The translations under genes were made by a program, and so were the position numbers. From positions 62,001 to 126,000 of the forward strand of contig NZ_JAMOIC010000009.1 in NCBI RefSeq assembly GCF_024448895.1: 64,000 bases of DNA, given 5' to 3'. The stretch's first letter is position 1; the number at the start of each line of letters is the position of its first letter. The notes beneath the pieces are model-generated. The model was given only the letters and a program-made list of their open reading frames with translations, did not search any database and was not told where the DNA came from. The stretch is from Stutzerimonas stutzeri. Its GTDB lineage: Bacteria; Pseudomonadota; Gammaproteobacteria; Pseudomonadales; Pseudomonadaceae. This document shows, piece by piece, positions 30,279 to 38,204 of the stretch.

Positions 30279-30326
30279 GGGGGCGTAAAGATTCGATTGC
30301 GTGACCAACGCAGCGGCGTAAAGAAA
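30279..30326 (-). promoter_or_regulatory. Two KdpE-like boxes upstream of kdpF
   Basis: The minus strand carries TTTCTTTACGCCGC (30313-30326) and AATCTTTACGCCCCC (about 30279-30293), two copies of TCTTTACGCC about 34 bases apart. They resemble the T-rich TTTTTACACCCC core of the E. coli KdpE site. They lie 52-99 bases upstream of kdpF. The assignment is inferred by resemblance. Confidence 0.4.
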
Positions 30327-30486
30327 GCGTATTTTTTTGGGATCAGCGATCAGCGAACCCTGGTGGCCGTGGCGTAACGGCTAGCCCGCTATTAGCAGTT
30401 CATGGACAGGAAGCCGTTGCGACGCTTGGCGGATCAAGCCCGTGTCGGCTTCTGACGGCGGGCCATTTCATCAGCCTGAACGGGCA

Positions 30487-31383
30487 TCACTTGTCGTCAG
30501 GTTGCACCTGATACAGCTCCGGTAGTTCGTAGCGCAGGCCGTAGCTGGCGTAGATGCGCTCCACTACACCGTCCTTTATCAGCCCTTCCAACTCGCCCTC
30601 CAGTGCGTAGGCCAGTTGGCGGTTGGACTCGTGAACCGCCATGCCGAGGTCCCAGACCTGCTTGCCCATGTTCGGGTAGGCGTTGTCAGCGAGCTTGATA
30701 TGCTCGTCCGCCGCCTGGCCGAGCATCCATTCAATCTCGCCGCGCATGGCCATGGTCGCATCCACATCGCCAGCACGCATGGCCGCGAAGGCGCCCTGTG
30801 CGGTCGGATAGTGGTGCAGCATTTTGGCGATGCTGCCGTTGAATACGGACGCCAGATAGAACGACGGCACGCTTTCAACTTCCACCCCGACCGGGTGGTA
30901 ACGCAGCACGCCGACGCTTGATAGCTCGTCGATGCGTCGATCGTCATAGGCCGTCTGCCAGCGCTCATGCTGATAGGGACCGAACATCACGACCAGCTCG
31001 TTGATCAGCTCGCCCAGCTCGTTCTGCTTGTAGGAAAACTCGCGGTCGTAGGGCACCCGCATCATCACGTCGGCGAGCACGTTCGGACGCAGGTAATGCC
31101 CTTTCCAGATGAAGTTGCGCAGGTCGCCGTCCAGCGTCTCGTCCGGCGTGACCCATAGCAGTTCCAGCTCCAGATCGAGTCCGGCGGCCAGCTTGCGCGC
31201 CAGATCGACATCCACACCGCGCGCCTCGCCGTCAGCCATGAAGCTGTAGGGCGGGAAGTTCTCGTACATCGCGACCTTGAGGGTGCCCGAATCGATGATG
31301 TCGTCGAATGCGCGCACCTTGACCACATCGGCCTGGGCCAGGACACAGAAGAACAGGCAGAAACCCGCGAGTAACTGGCGCAT
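30487..31383 (-). CDS. pedG: Quinoprotein-associated periplasmic binding protein (PedG/XoxJ-like)
   Basis: A 298-residue exported protein of the family-3 solute-binding fold. The signal peptide covers about residues 1-20 (RQLLAGFCLFFCVLAQA). The mature part opens with VRAFDDIIDSGTLKVAMYEN and PPYSF, typical of amino-acid-type binding proteins. Homologues always accompany quinoprotein alcohol dehydrogenases (MoxJ, XoxJ, PedG), and XoxJ is thought to help activate the enzyme rather than feed a transporter. It begins 5 bases after pedF. I start it at ATG 31383; the frame extends upstream into pedF without similarity. Confidence 0.85.
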   Translation of the reverse strand: MRQLLAGFCLFFCVLAQADVVKVRAFDDIIDSGTLKVAMYENFPPYSFMADGEARGVDVDLARKLAAGLDLELELLWVTPDETLDGDLRNFIWKGHYLRPNVLADVMMRVPYDREFSYKQNELGELINELVVMFGPYQHERWQTAYDDRRIDELSSVGVLRYHPVGVEVESVPSFYLASVFNGSIAKMLHHYPTAQGAFAAMRAGDVDATMAMRGEIEWMLGQAADEHIKLADNAYPNMGKQVWDLGMAVHESNRQLAYALEGELEGLIKDGVVERIYASYGLRYELPELYQVQPDDK

Positions 31384-31388
31384 GGCAA

Positions 31389-31826
31389 TCACTGCTTGGC
31401 AGCTTCGCTTTCGATGTAGGTTCGGATTGCCCAGAGCGCTTCCTGGCTCAGGTAGTCGGCCATGCGTGGCATGTATACGGCACCGTCGCGAACCGCGCCG
31501 TTGATTACACGCTCCCTGTACCACTCGTCACCGTCGTAACTGGCCTCCAGCTCACGCAGATCGGGCGCAATACCGCCGGAGATCGCTTCAAGCCCGTGGC
31601 AGCGGGCGCAGTTCTGGTTATAGGCTGAGGCGCCGATTTCGACGGCCTTGTCATGGTCTTCACTGGGTGCGCGATACGGGTTCTCTTCCACCCACTCTTC
31701 GCCCAGCGGCGAAAGGCCTTTGGTTTCTACCTTCTGGGGCGTGACGTCGCCATGAGCCAGGGCCAGGCCGGCAAACCCGAGCAGTCCAGCAGCAAAGAAA
31801 GCGCGCAGTGCAATTTTATTATTCAT
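31389..31826 (-). CDS. pedF: Cytochrome c550 (PedF/ExaB-like)
   Basis: A 145-residue periplasmic c-type cytochrome, the electron acceptor of the PQQ alcohol dehydrogenase. The signal peptide ends near LALAHG, the haem site is CARCHGLE, and the axial Met is probably in VYMPRMADY. The ATG at 31826 follows GGTGGTGG; a GTG three codons upstream is an alternative. In P. putida pedF follows pedE. Here the gene upstream is a pectate lyase and pedE is absent. Confidence 0.9.
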   Translation of the reverse strand: MNNKIALRAFFAAGLLGFAGLALAHGDVTPQKVETKGLSPLGEEWVEENPYRAPSEDHDKAVEIGASAYNQNCARCHGLEAISGGIAPDLRELEASYDGDEWYRERVINGAVRDGAVYMPRMADYLSQEALWAIRTYIESEAAKQ

Positions 31827-32151
31827 GACCACCACCGTTGATTTCGATTACCTGAGCAAGGCAGCCCCAGCTGGAGCGCATGCTGGTCATCTTGGCGGTG
31901 GCGTGGCGACGGCAGAATCCTGCTTTGGTGGTCGGCGTCTCCTCCCTTGGTAGTAGGCACGTATGGACGCGCCAACGGGCCGCAAGCGAATGCGGGTGCC
32001 ATCCAAGGCAACAGGTTTTGACCGTCGAGTCGGTGGGCGCCTTCCGTTGCCCTGCGGTGCGGGCCGCAAAATACCGGGTGTCGCGTGGCTAGCCGAGCCG
32101 AGGCTTTTGCAGCCCCGGCCCAGCGTTGAGCCCATCGGATAGGGCGATTCT
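31827..32151. other. pedF promoter region
   Basis: This 325-base gap holds the CTACTACCAAGG box at 31945-31956, 119 bases from the pedF start. I see no gene and no terminator for the upstream pectate lyase. Confidence 0.5.
31945..31956 (-). promoter_or_regulatory. Putative AgmR-type box upstream of pedF
   Basis: The minus strand reads CTACTACCAAGG, a perfect match to the consensus, followed by GAGGAGA. The 16 bases CTACCAAGGGAGGAGA are the same as at pedH, and distance to the start codon is also the same within a few bases. Confidence 0.6.
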
Positions 32152-33501
32152 TCAGTGAGGGCGACTGCCGGGTTTGCCAAGCGTCATTACGGGACCAACC
32201 CGTCGCTTGAGCAGCCCCGGGATCGCCTGAGCAGGATGCACCCGCGTGCGCAGCGTCGGCTGCCACGAGGTGTCGGTCACCAGCTGCAGATCAGCCGGCG
32301 CCTGGGCGTTGTAGGCCGCAAGCAGGTCGACCTTGCGCCGATTGATGACGTTGTCCTTGGTCGTGATCGCCTGCCCTTTCCAGTGCTTGATGATCCGTTC
32401 CTGCTTGACCGATGGACTGAAGGTAAAGGCATTTGCCTCTGCCCAGATGTGGGAGTCGTAGCCCACGCCAAACACGTAGCCAAACGAAACGCGGGCATCG
32501 TCATTGCGGACGAAATGGTTGTTGTAGACGTCCGCCTGCCCCCAACGCAGGCGGGGTGCGCGCTGCCCGACGTTGACGAATTCGTTGTGGTGAATGGTGA
32601 CCCGCAGCTTGCCCGGATCGCCCGCCGCCGGAGAATCGGTGGAGCCGATCAGCATCAGCTTGTCGCGGTTCTCGAAGCGGTTGTATGAAACGGTGACAAG
32701 GTCCGATCCGTAGGTGATGTCCACCGACCCGTCGTGCTGCTGGAACGGCCGGCCGAAATACGACGGCGAGAGGTCATCGAAGTCAGGCTCGTCACTGTAA
32801 TAGTTGTGGTCGATCCAGATATTCGACGAGCCATTGATGATCTGGACCATGTCGTATTCGCTGTTCCAGTTCCCGGCCGATCCATCGGTTGGGTCCCACT
32901 GCGGAAAGCAGTCGCTCACGGCCAGATGGTTCAGGTTGCGGACGATAACGTTGCGTTCGCCGTCGATTCTCAGCGACAGGCCGATAAGGCTCGCTTCGGG
33001 GCTCGCGCCAATGATCGTCGTATTGCTGGGCACTTGGAGCAGCATGGTCTGCCGTTGATTCTCGGCTGCCTGCACGCGCGCGCTTTCCGGGCCGCCTGAC
33101 GGCTCGGTGTCCCAACCCCACACTGCCGGGTCGTAAGTGGCCAGGTAGCTTTCGAGGGTATAGCCGGTACCTCGCGCATAGTCATCGCAGCTTAGCGGAT
33201 TGCCCGAATCGTCCGAATTCCCCAGTAGCGTGCCGTGAACCCGGACGATCTTTGGCTGATCGCCGGCCTCGTCGAAGGCGGCCTTCATCTGCGCACGTGT
33301 GGTGACGTCATACACCCGAGCAGGCGTGGCGAACGCACCACCGGTAGTGCCCGCGCCCATGGAAGCGAAGCCGTCCCGAGCCGGTAGCGTCTGTCGTTCC
33401 AAAGGGATCTTGCCCGAATGGGCGACCGTTGATGCAGCAACCGCAATTGGCGACAGTGCGACGCCGAGCGACATAGCCATGAGTGTCACAACATTCCGCA
33501 T
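32152..33501 (-). CDS. Secreted pectate lyase (polysaccharide lyase family 1)
   Basis: A 449-residue exported beta-helix enzyme expected to cleave polygalacturonate by beta-elimination. The start is ATG 33501, with AAGGA seven bases upstream; the signal peptide runs to about VAAS. The family motifs are IWIDHNYYSD (Ca2+ and substrate region) and RAPRLRWG, which contains the RxPxxR catalytic arginine. Plant polymer degradation is not part of the neighbouring pathways, so the gene is out of context between pedF and housekeeping genes. Extracellular action is inferred. Confidence 0.85.
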   Translation of the reverse strand: MRNVVTLMAMSLGVALSPIAVAASTVAHSGKIPLERQTLPARDGFASMGAGTTGGAFATPARVYDVTTRAQMKAAFDEAGDQPKIVRVHGTLLGNSDDSGNPLSCDDYARGTGYTLESYLATYDPAVWGWDTEPSGGPESARVQAAENQRQTMLLQVPSNTTIIGASPEASLIGLSLRIDGERNVIVRNLNHLAVSDCFPQWDPTDGSAGNWNSEYDMVQIINGSSNIWIDHNYYSDEPDFDDLSPSYFGRPFQQHDGSVDITYGSDLVTVSYNRFENRDKLMLIGSTDSPAAGDPGKLRVTIHHNEFVNVGQRAPRLRWGQADVYNNHFVRNDDARVSFGYVFGVGYDSHIWAEANAFTFSPSVKQERIIKHWKGQAITTKDNVINRRKVDLLAAYNAQAPADLQLVTDTSWQPTLRTRVHPAQAIPGLLKRRVGPVMTLGKPGSRPH

Positions 33502-33764
33502 GTTCTTATCCTTATTCTGATTGTTGTCATACTTCACTGGACCGGACTGACCAAAGGGGTCACGCCATCAGCCGATCGTCAGTCTAGGCGGCATTCAGCT
33601 GTCGTCCAGATTGAGATATGACGTCATACCTTACAAAGTGGCTATTTCCGACGAAATGCGTTCTCCTCCGCTGTGCGCTAGGCTCATACGGCGATGAGCA
33701 ACGGCCCCGTCCGTTTCGCGGTTATCTCCAATGCCCGTTTCGACATATCCCCTGGAATTCTTTG

Positions 33765-34409
33765 ATGCCCCTTATTCGTATTCCTCAGGTCGCTGACCTC
33801 GATGCCCTGCCCCGTTTTGATGGGTTGTCGCTTGATCAGATCGTCAGCCCGGAGACACCGGCGGACTTCCAAGAGGCGCAGCAGGAAATACTTTCATGGC
33901 CGCATCTGGGATTTGATACCGAATCAAAACCCACCTTCCGAGCTGGCGAGGTCTCCACAGGGCCTCACCTCATTCAGTTTGCAACGCCGGAACGGGCGTA
34001 CCTGTTCAAGGTAGGGATGGACGGCTGCATCGAAGCCGCCAAGGCAATACTCGAATCAGATCGGGTGCTGAAGGTGGGCTTCGGGTTGAGCTCCGACCGC
34101 AGCCGACTGCGTACTCGACTGGGAATCGAACTGCGTCACTTCATCGATCTCGGCACCACGCTGCGCTATCAAGGCAAGAAGGGTCAGGTCGGACTGCGGG
34201 GGGCAGTTGCAGCTGTACTTGAGGCACGCGTGAGCAAATCGCGTAGCGTATCGACATCCAATTGGGCCAATCGCACGCTTACCGACGCTCAACGGGCCTA
34301 TGCCGCGAATGACGCCTATGCGGCGCTCAGGGTATTTCTGGCACTGGGCGATGACGCCGAGCAGGCACTGGCAGACCGCATCTTGCCGGCGAAGCAGGAA
34401 AGCGCCTGA
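33765..34409 (+). CDS. 3'-5' exonuclease (DEDDy family, RNase D-like domain)
   Basis: A 214-residue stand-alone exonuclease domain. The metal-binding acidic residues appear in FDTES (Asp and Glu), in LSSDRSRL (second Asp) and in the final YAANDAY, the Yx3D signature of the DEDDy class. The start is ATG 33765 (MPLIRIPQVADLD); the frame continues 49 codons upstream without similarity. The natural substrate (RNA or DNA) cannot be decided. Confidence 0.82.
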   Translation: MPLIRIPQVADLDALPRFDGLSLDQIVSPETPADFQEAQQEILSWPHLGFDTESKPTFRAGEVSTGPHLIQFATPERAYLFKVGMDGCIEAAKAILESDRVLKVGFGLSSDRSRLRTRLGIELRHFIDLGTTLRYQGKKGQVGLRGAVAAVLEARVSKSRSVSTSNWANRTLTDAQRAYAANDAYAALRVFLALGDDAEQALADRILPAKQESA

Positions 34410-34502
34410 GGCCCGTTTCTACGACATAGGCAATCGCGCACATGGTGCAACGCATCGCTTCCAGCGGCGTCTACCTCAGAGACGTTCCCTTAGGAGATAG
34501 AT

Positions 34503-35042
34503 GTGGAAGGCATGTTTTTCAGCGGCTGGTCAACACTTGTAAGAACCCTGGTCATCGGTGTACTGGCCTATATCAACCTCATCGTGCTGCTGCGTATTTC
34601 CGGCAGGCGGACGCTCTCGAAAATGAATGCGTTCGACCTCATCGTCACGGTTGCCCTCGGCTCGACTTTTGCCACCATATTGCTCAATCGCGACGTCTCG
34701 CTCGCCGAAGGCACGCTGGCGCTCGCCCTGTTGATTGGCCTGCAGTACCTGGTGACCTGGTCGAGCGTGCGGGTCGGCTGGATTCGCAAATTGGTGACCG
34801 GCGAGCCCGCCCTGTTGTTCTACCAAGGGCAAGTGCTGAAAAGTGCCATGCGTGCTGCGCGGGTGACCGAGGATGAGGTGCGCTCGGCGATTCGCTCCAG
34901 CGGCCTCTCGGCGCTGGATGAAGTGGACGCCGTGATCTTGGAAACGGACGGCAGTTTCAGCGTTGTCAAAAAAGGCTCCGGTGAGAGCCGGTCCAGTCTG
35001 TCCGGTGTGACGACGCCCGGACCGCGCGACGTACAGCTATAG
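34503..35042 (+). CDS. DUF421 (YcaP-like) membrane protein
   Basis: A 179-residue protein with three N-terminal hydrophobic helices (about 10-30, 45-65 and 70-90) and a soluble C-terminal domain. RISGRRTLSKMNAFDLIVTVALG is the hallmark YcaP/YetF segment; its Arg/Lys-rich turn is conserved. The GTG at 34503 is preceded by AGGAG at ideal spacing. An ATG three codons on is the alternative. Function is unknown in the family. Confidence 0.85.
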   Translation: MEGMFFSGWSTLVRTLVIGVLAYINLIVLLRISGRRTLSKMNAFDLIVTVALGSTFATILLNRDVSLAEGTLALALLIGLQYLVTWSSVRVGWIRKLVTGEPALLFYQGQVLKSAMRAARVTEDEVRSAIRSSGLSALDEVDAVILETDGSFSVVKKGSGESRSSLSGVTTPGPRDVQL

Positions 35043-35072
35043 CCCAACGGTTCAACCAGCGAGGTGCTTGGT

Positions 35073-35495
35073 ATGCAGATTCTGCTCAATGTCGATGTCA
35101 GCGATCTGCAGCGCGCGATCACGTTCTACTGCAACGCGCTTGGTTTGCGCCACGCGCGGACCCTGTTCGACGAGTCCGTCGCCGAAATGCTGGGTGCCGG
35201 ATGCAGGATCTATCTCATAGAACGCGAGACGCCCGAGCCAGCCGTGAAGTCGGACGACGCGCTGCGTACCTACGACCGGCACTGGACGCCTATTCATCCG
35301 GACTTCGTCGTTGCTGATATCGACAGTGCGCTGGCCCAAGCCGTGTCGGCAGGTGCGATAGCGGAGACGCCTGTGCGTACGTTCGATTGGGGCAGACTGG
35401 TCACCCTCAGCGACCCTTTTGGCAACGGCTTCTGCCTGATCGAATTTCCAGGCGAGCCTTATGCGCTGCCAACCGATACCAATCCAGCCGGCTGA
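35073..35495 (+). CDS. VOC-family (glyoxalase/bleomycin resistance) protein
   Basis: A 140-residue protein with the paired beta-alpha-beta-beta-beta modules of vicinal-oxygen-chelate proteins: VDVSDLQRAITFYCNALGL near the start and DPFGNGFCLIEF near the end. The ATG 35073 is preceded by GAGG. It lies 30 bases after the DUF421 gene and may be co-transcribed. The metal ligands and substrate cannot be assigned with confidence. Confidence 0.8.
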   Translation: MQILLNVDVSDLQRAITFYCNALGLRHARTLFDESVAEMLGAGCRIYLIERETPEPAVKSDDALRTYDRHWTPIHPDFVVADIDSALAQAVSAGAIAETPVRTFDWGRLVTLSDPFGNGFCLIEFPGEPYALPTDTNPAG

Positions 35496-35593
35496 TTTTT
35501 CGTACGGCCCCCATACGCCCCGCCCGTTGCAGCTCCAGCTCTGGGAAGTACTGATAGACGGCTTTGCAGAAAGCGCCAGCGCTGCCGAGAAGC

Positions 35594-35618
35594 TTGGTGA
35601 GCAAGCATTGCTCACCAA
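35594..35618. promoter_or_regulatory. Perfect 11-base inverted repeat before the PAS chemoreceptor
   Basis: TTGGTGAGCAA and TTGCTCACCAA flank a 3-base GCA centre. The element ends 17 bases before the ATG at 35636 and has no T tract. It could be an operator or an mRNA hairpin hiding the ribosome site. Confidence 0.5.
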
Positions 35619-35635
35619 TTCATCGGGTACGGACC

Positions 35636-36952
35636 ATGTTCAACAAGAAGCTAAAGCAGGAGCTGGCGGAGCTGCGCGAAGAAGTCGCGACGAACCGGCA
35701 GATCAGGGAGTCGTTATATAGGGAAATGATGGTGCTGGAAGTTGACCCGCAAGGTCATGTTCAACACGCCAACCCGCTGTTCCTCAGCGAGATGGGTTTT
35801 CGCCTGGACGAACTCGTCGGTCGCCCGATCGATAGCTTCTTCACCGATGAATTCAAGAGAGAGCCCAATTACACGAATCTCAAGACCGCAATGCAACGCG
35901 GCGAGCACATGAGCGGCGCATTCCGTCTGCGTACCGCCTGTGGTGATGAGGCGTGGCTCCGTTCGATCTGGCAGCCTATCAAAGCGGCCGACGGGTCGTT
36001 GCGTCACTTCACGCTCTGCGCCAATAACCTCACCCGCACCATCGCCGCATCCCGCGAGCATGACAGCATCATCAGTGCGCTGAAGCGCTCTACTGCGGTC
36101 ATCGAATTCGACCTGAGCGGGCACGTCATCACCGCGAACCAGCCGTTTCTCGATGGAATGGGCTATCGACTGGAACAGATCAAGGGCAAGCACCACCGGA
36201 TGTTCTGCGAGCGGGAGGAGACAGAAACGACGGCATACCGAGACTTCTGGGCGCGTTTGAATCGAGGCGATTTCGTTGTGGACCGGTTCAAGCGTATCGA
36301 CGCCCATGGTCGGGAGGTTTGGCTGGAGGCGTCCTACAATCCGGTACACGACGTTTACGGCAAGTTATACAAAGTCATCAAGTTCGCGACCGTAATCACC
36401 GATCAGGTCAATCGCGAACTGGCGGTATCAGAGGCTGCCACCATCGCCTTCAGCACCTCCCAGCAGACCGATCTGAGCGCCCAGCAGGGTGCTGCTGTCG
36501 TGCAACAGACCGTGGATGTGATGCGCAAGATAGCTCTGCAGATGCAGGACGCATCGGACGGCATCGAGGCGCTGGACAAACAGTCCCAGCTCATCAGCGC
36601 CATTCTTAAGACCATCAGCGATATCGCCGATCAGACGAACCTGCTGGCGCTGAATGCCGCCATCGAAGCCGCACGAGCGGGCGACCAGGGACGAGGCTTT
36701 GCCGTAGTTGCAGACGAAGTTCGCCAGCTTGCCGCACGTACTAGCAAGGCTGCTGGAGAAATCGTCGGCGTGGTTGGAAAGAACCAGGACCTCGCTCAGG
36801 CCGCCGTCCAGAGCATGACGACCAGCCGCAGCCAGGCCGAGCTTGGGTTGGATTTTGCCAATCAGGCGGGCGCCGTGATCGTCGAGATTCAGGACGGTGC
36901 GAAGCGTGTCGTCAGTGCCGTGGGTCAGTTCACCAGTCAGCTGAAGCAGTAG
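35636..36952 (+). CDS. Cytoplasmic PAS-PAS methyl-accepting chemotaxis protein (BdlA-like)
   Basis: A 438-residue soluble chemoreceptor-like protein. A short N-terminal coiled coil is followed by two PAS domains (about 30-140 and 155-265), the second ending [11 protein letters not shown], and a signalling domain. The conserved hairpin tip reads [20 protein letters not shown] and is followed by [20 protein letters not shown]. No transmembrane helix is present. This architecture and size match BdlA, the P. aeruginosa biofilm-dispersion regulator, and Aer-like soluble receptors. The BdlA link is inferred from architecture. Confidence 0.85.
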   Translation: MFNKKLKQELAELREEVATNRQIRESLYREMMVLEVDPQGHVQHANPLFLSEMGFRLDELVGRPIDSFFTDEFKREPNYTNLKTAMQRGEHMSGAFRLRTACGDEAWLRSIWQPIKAADGSLRHFTLCANNLTRTIAASREHDSIISALKRSTAVIEFDLSGHVITANQPFLDGMGYRLEQIKGKHHRMFCEREETETTAYRDFWARLNRGDFVVDRFKRIDAHGREVWLEASYNPVHDVYGKLYKVIKFATVITDQVNRELAVSEAATIAFSTSQQTDLSAQQGAAVVQQTVDVMRKIALQMQDASDGIEALDKQSQLISAILKTISDIADQTNLLALNAAIEAARAGDQGRGFAVVADEVRQLAARTSKAAGEIVGVVGKNQDLAQAAVQSMTTSRSQAELGLDFANQAGAVIVEIQDGAKRVVSAVGQFTSQLKQ

Positions 36953-37015
36953 GTATTAGCGCAAGCGGGTGCTGTGGCTCTCTGCGCAGATTGGTTGTCG
37001 GGTCGTTATGAGCGG

Positions 37016-38026
37016 TCAGCCTGATCGCTTAGCCGGATGACCATAGACATGCGGCCATTGCCAGCCGTCTGAGCCCAGCAGCGCATCCAGCACCGCGTGT
37101 CGTTCGTCCGCCCTGCTCTGGCGCTCAGCGGCCCTATCAAGCGGTATGCCGGCATCGGTAACGGACGTCATGTCTGGCTCTACAGGCTCGGGGGCCGACG
37201 TGATCACTCCTAGATAATTGGAGCGCTGCATCTCGAGGTGCTGATCCAGCGCGTCTCCGAGCATGCGGCGCTTGAGGCGGTCCTGCGGCACCTCGGACCC
37301 CACGCAGTCGAGCAGACGCAAGACTTCGGCGAGATTAGCGATGGCCGGGACGATGTTCTTCTCCGCCCGGCTGTTGTGAAAGCAGCGGATCACGGGATAG
37401 GCGTGATGATTGAGGGTGTGTTCCACGAGCATTTGCCTGATGTCGGTGGCGCTGTCATAGAAGGAGGAAAAGTCCGAACCGTTCCAGCTGTTGACGAGAA
37501 TCTCTTGCGGCGTGCGCCCCATGCTGCTGATTAACAGGCTGAGCTGATTTTGCAGGCTGACTGCCGACAGTACCGGAACGATGTAGGTGATCGCCGCGGT
37601 GATCAGCGTAAGCCCGCAAAAAGCCGCGGCGCTGGTCAGTACTCGCCAGCCATCCCCAGCCGCCGAGTAGTCGCCAACACCCAGTGTCGAAAGCGTGAAT
37701 CCTGAGTAATAGAACGTCTCCCAAAGATCGGCAGCAACTTTGGTCGTCCCGTCCTGCACTGAGCCTGGATGGGAGGCAAACATCAGAAACAGGCTTAGCC
37801 ACAGGCAGCCAATCCAGAGCAGCAAGACAGAGACCAACACGCACTGCCCTGCATACTCAAGCAGCTTCGACTCCCCTCGCCGGCCAGCTGCCTGAAAGAA
37901 GCAGCGCCACACCAGGCGTGACATCCCATTGGTCAACGTGCCCCCGCCGCGAGTCGACAGCGTTGTCTTGGTTACATCGAGCACCGTTGCCAGGAAGAGC
38001 ACGATCCCCAGAATCAGAAATGCCAT
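37016..38026 (-). CDS. Two-TM-type potassium ion channel family protein
   Basis: A 336-residue membrane protein with a pore loop containing the selectivity filter STLGVGDYS, between hydrophobic helices near residues 65-90 and 135-165, plus an N-terminal helix (1-18). The long C-terminal half is soluble. ATG 38026 (MAFLILGIVLFLAT) starts with a natural membrane helix; the frame extends 19 codons upstream with charged residues. A role in K+ flux is inferred from the filter. Confidence 0.8.
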   Translation of the reverse strand: MAFLILGIVLFLATVLDVTKTTLSTRGGGTLTNGMSRLVWRCFFQAAGRRGESKLLEYAGQCVLVSVLLLWIGCLWLSLFLMFASHPGSVQDGTTKVAADLWETFYYSGFTLSTLGVGDYSAAGDGWRVLTSAAAFCGLTLITAAITYIVPVLSAVSLQNQLSLLISSMGRTPQEILVNSWNGSDFSSFYDSATDIRQMLVEHTLNHHAYPVIRCFHNSRAEKNIVPAIANLAEVLRLLDCVGSEVPQDRLKRRMLGDALDQHLEMQRSNYLGVITSAPEPVEPDMTSVTDAGIPLDRAAERQSRADERHAVLDALLGSDGWQWPHVYGHPAKRSG

Positions 38027-38204
38027 ACGACCCGCTTCACCTCTATCTGAACGTTCATCAGTTATGAAGCGGACCGGCCCCATGAAGTTCAGATAAGCGC
38101 TTGAGTCAGCCGTTACGGTGATGCGAACCGGTTCACATTCAGGTATCGTCGCTGTTCAAATTTTGCGCACCCGCTGCCTATCGATTCGCCAAAGGATGGC
38201 CCCG

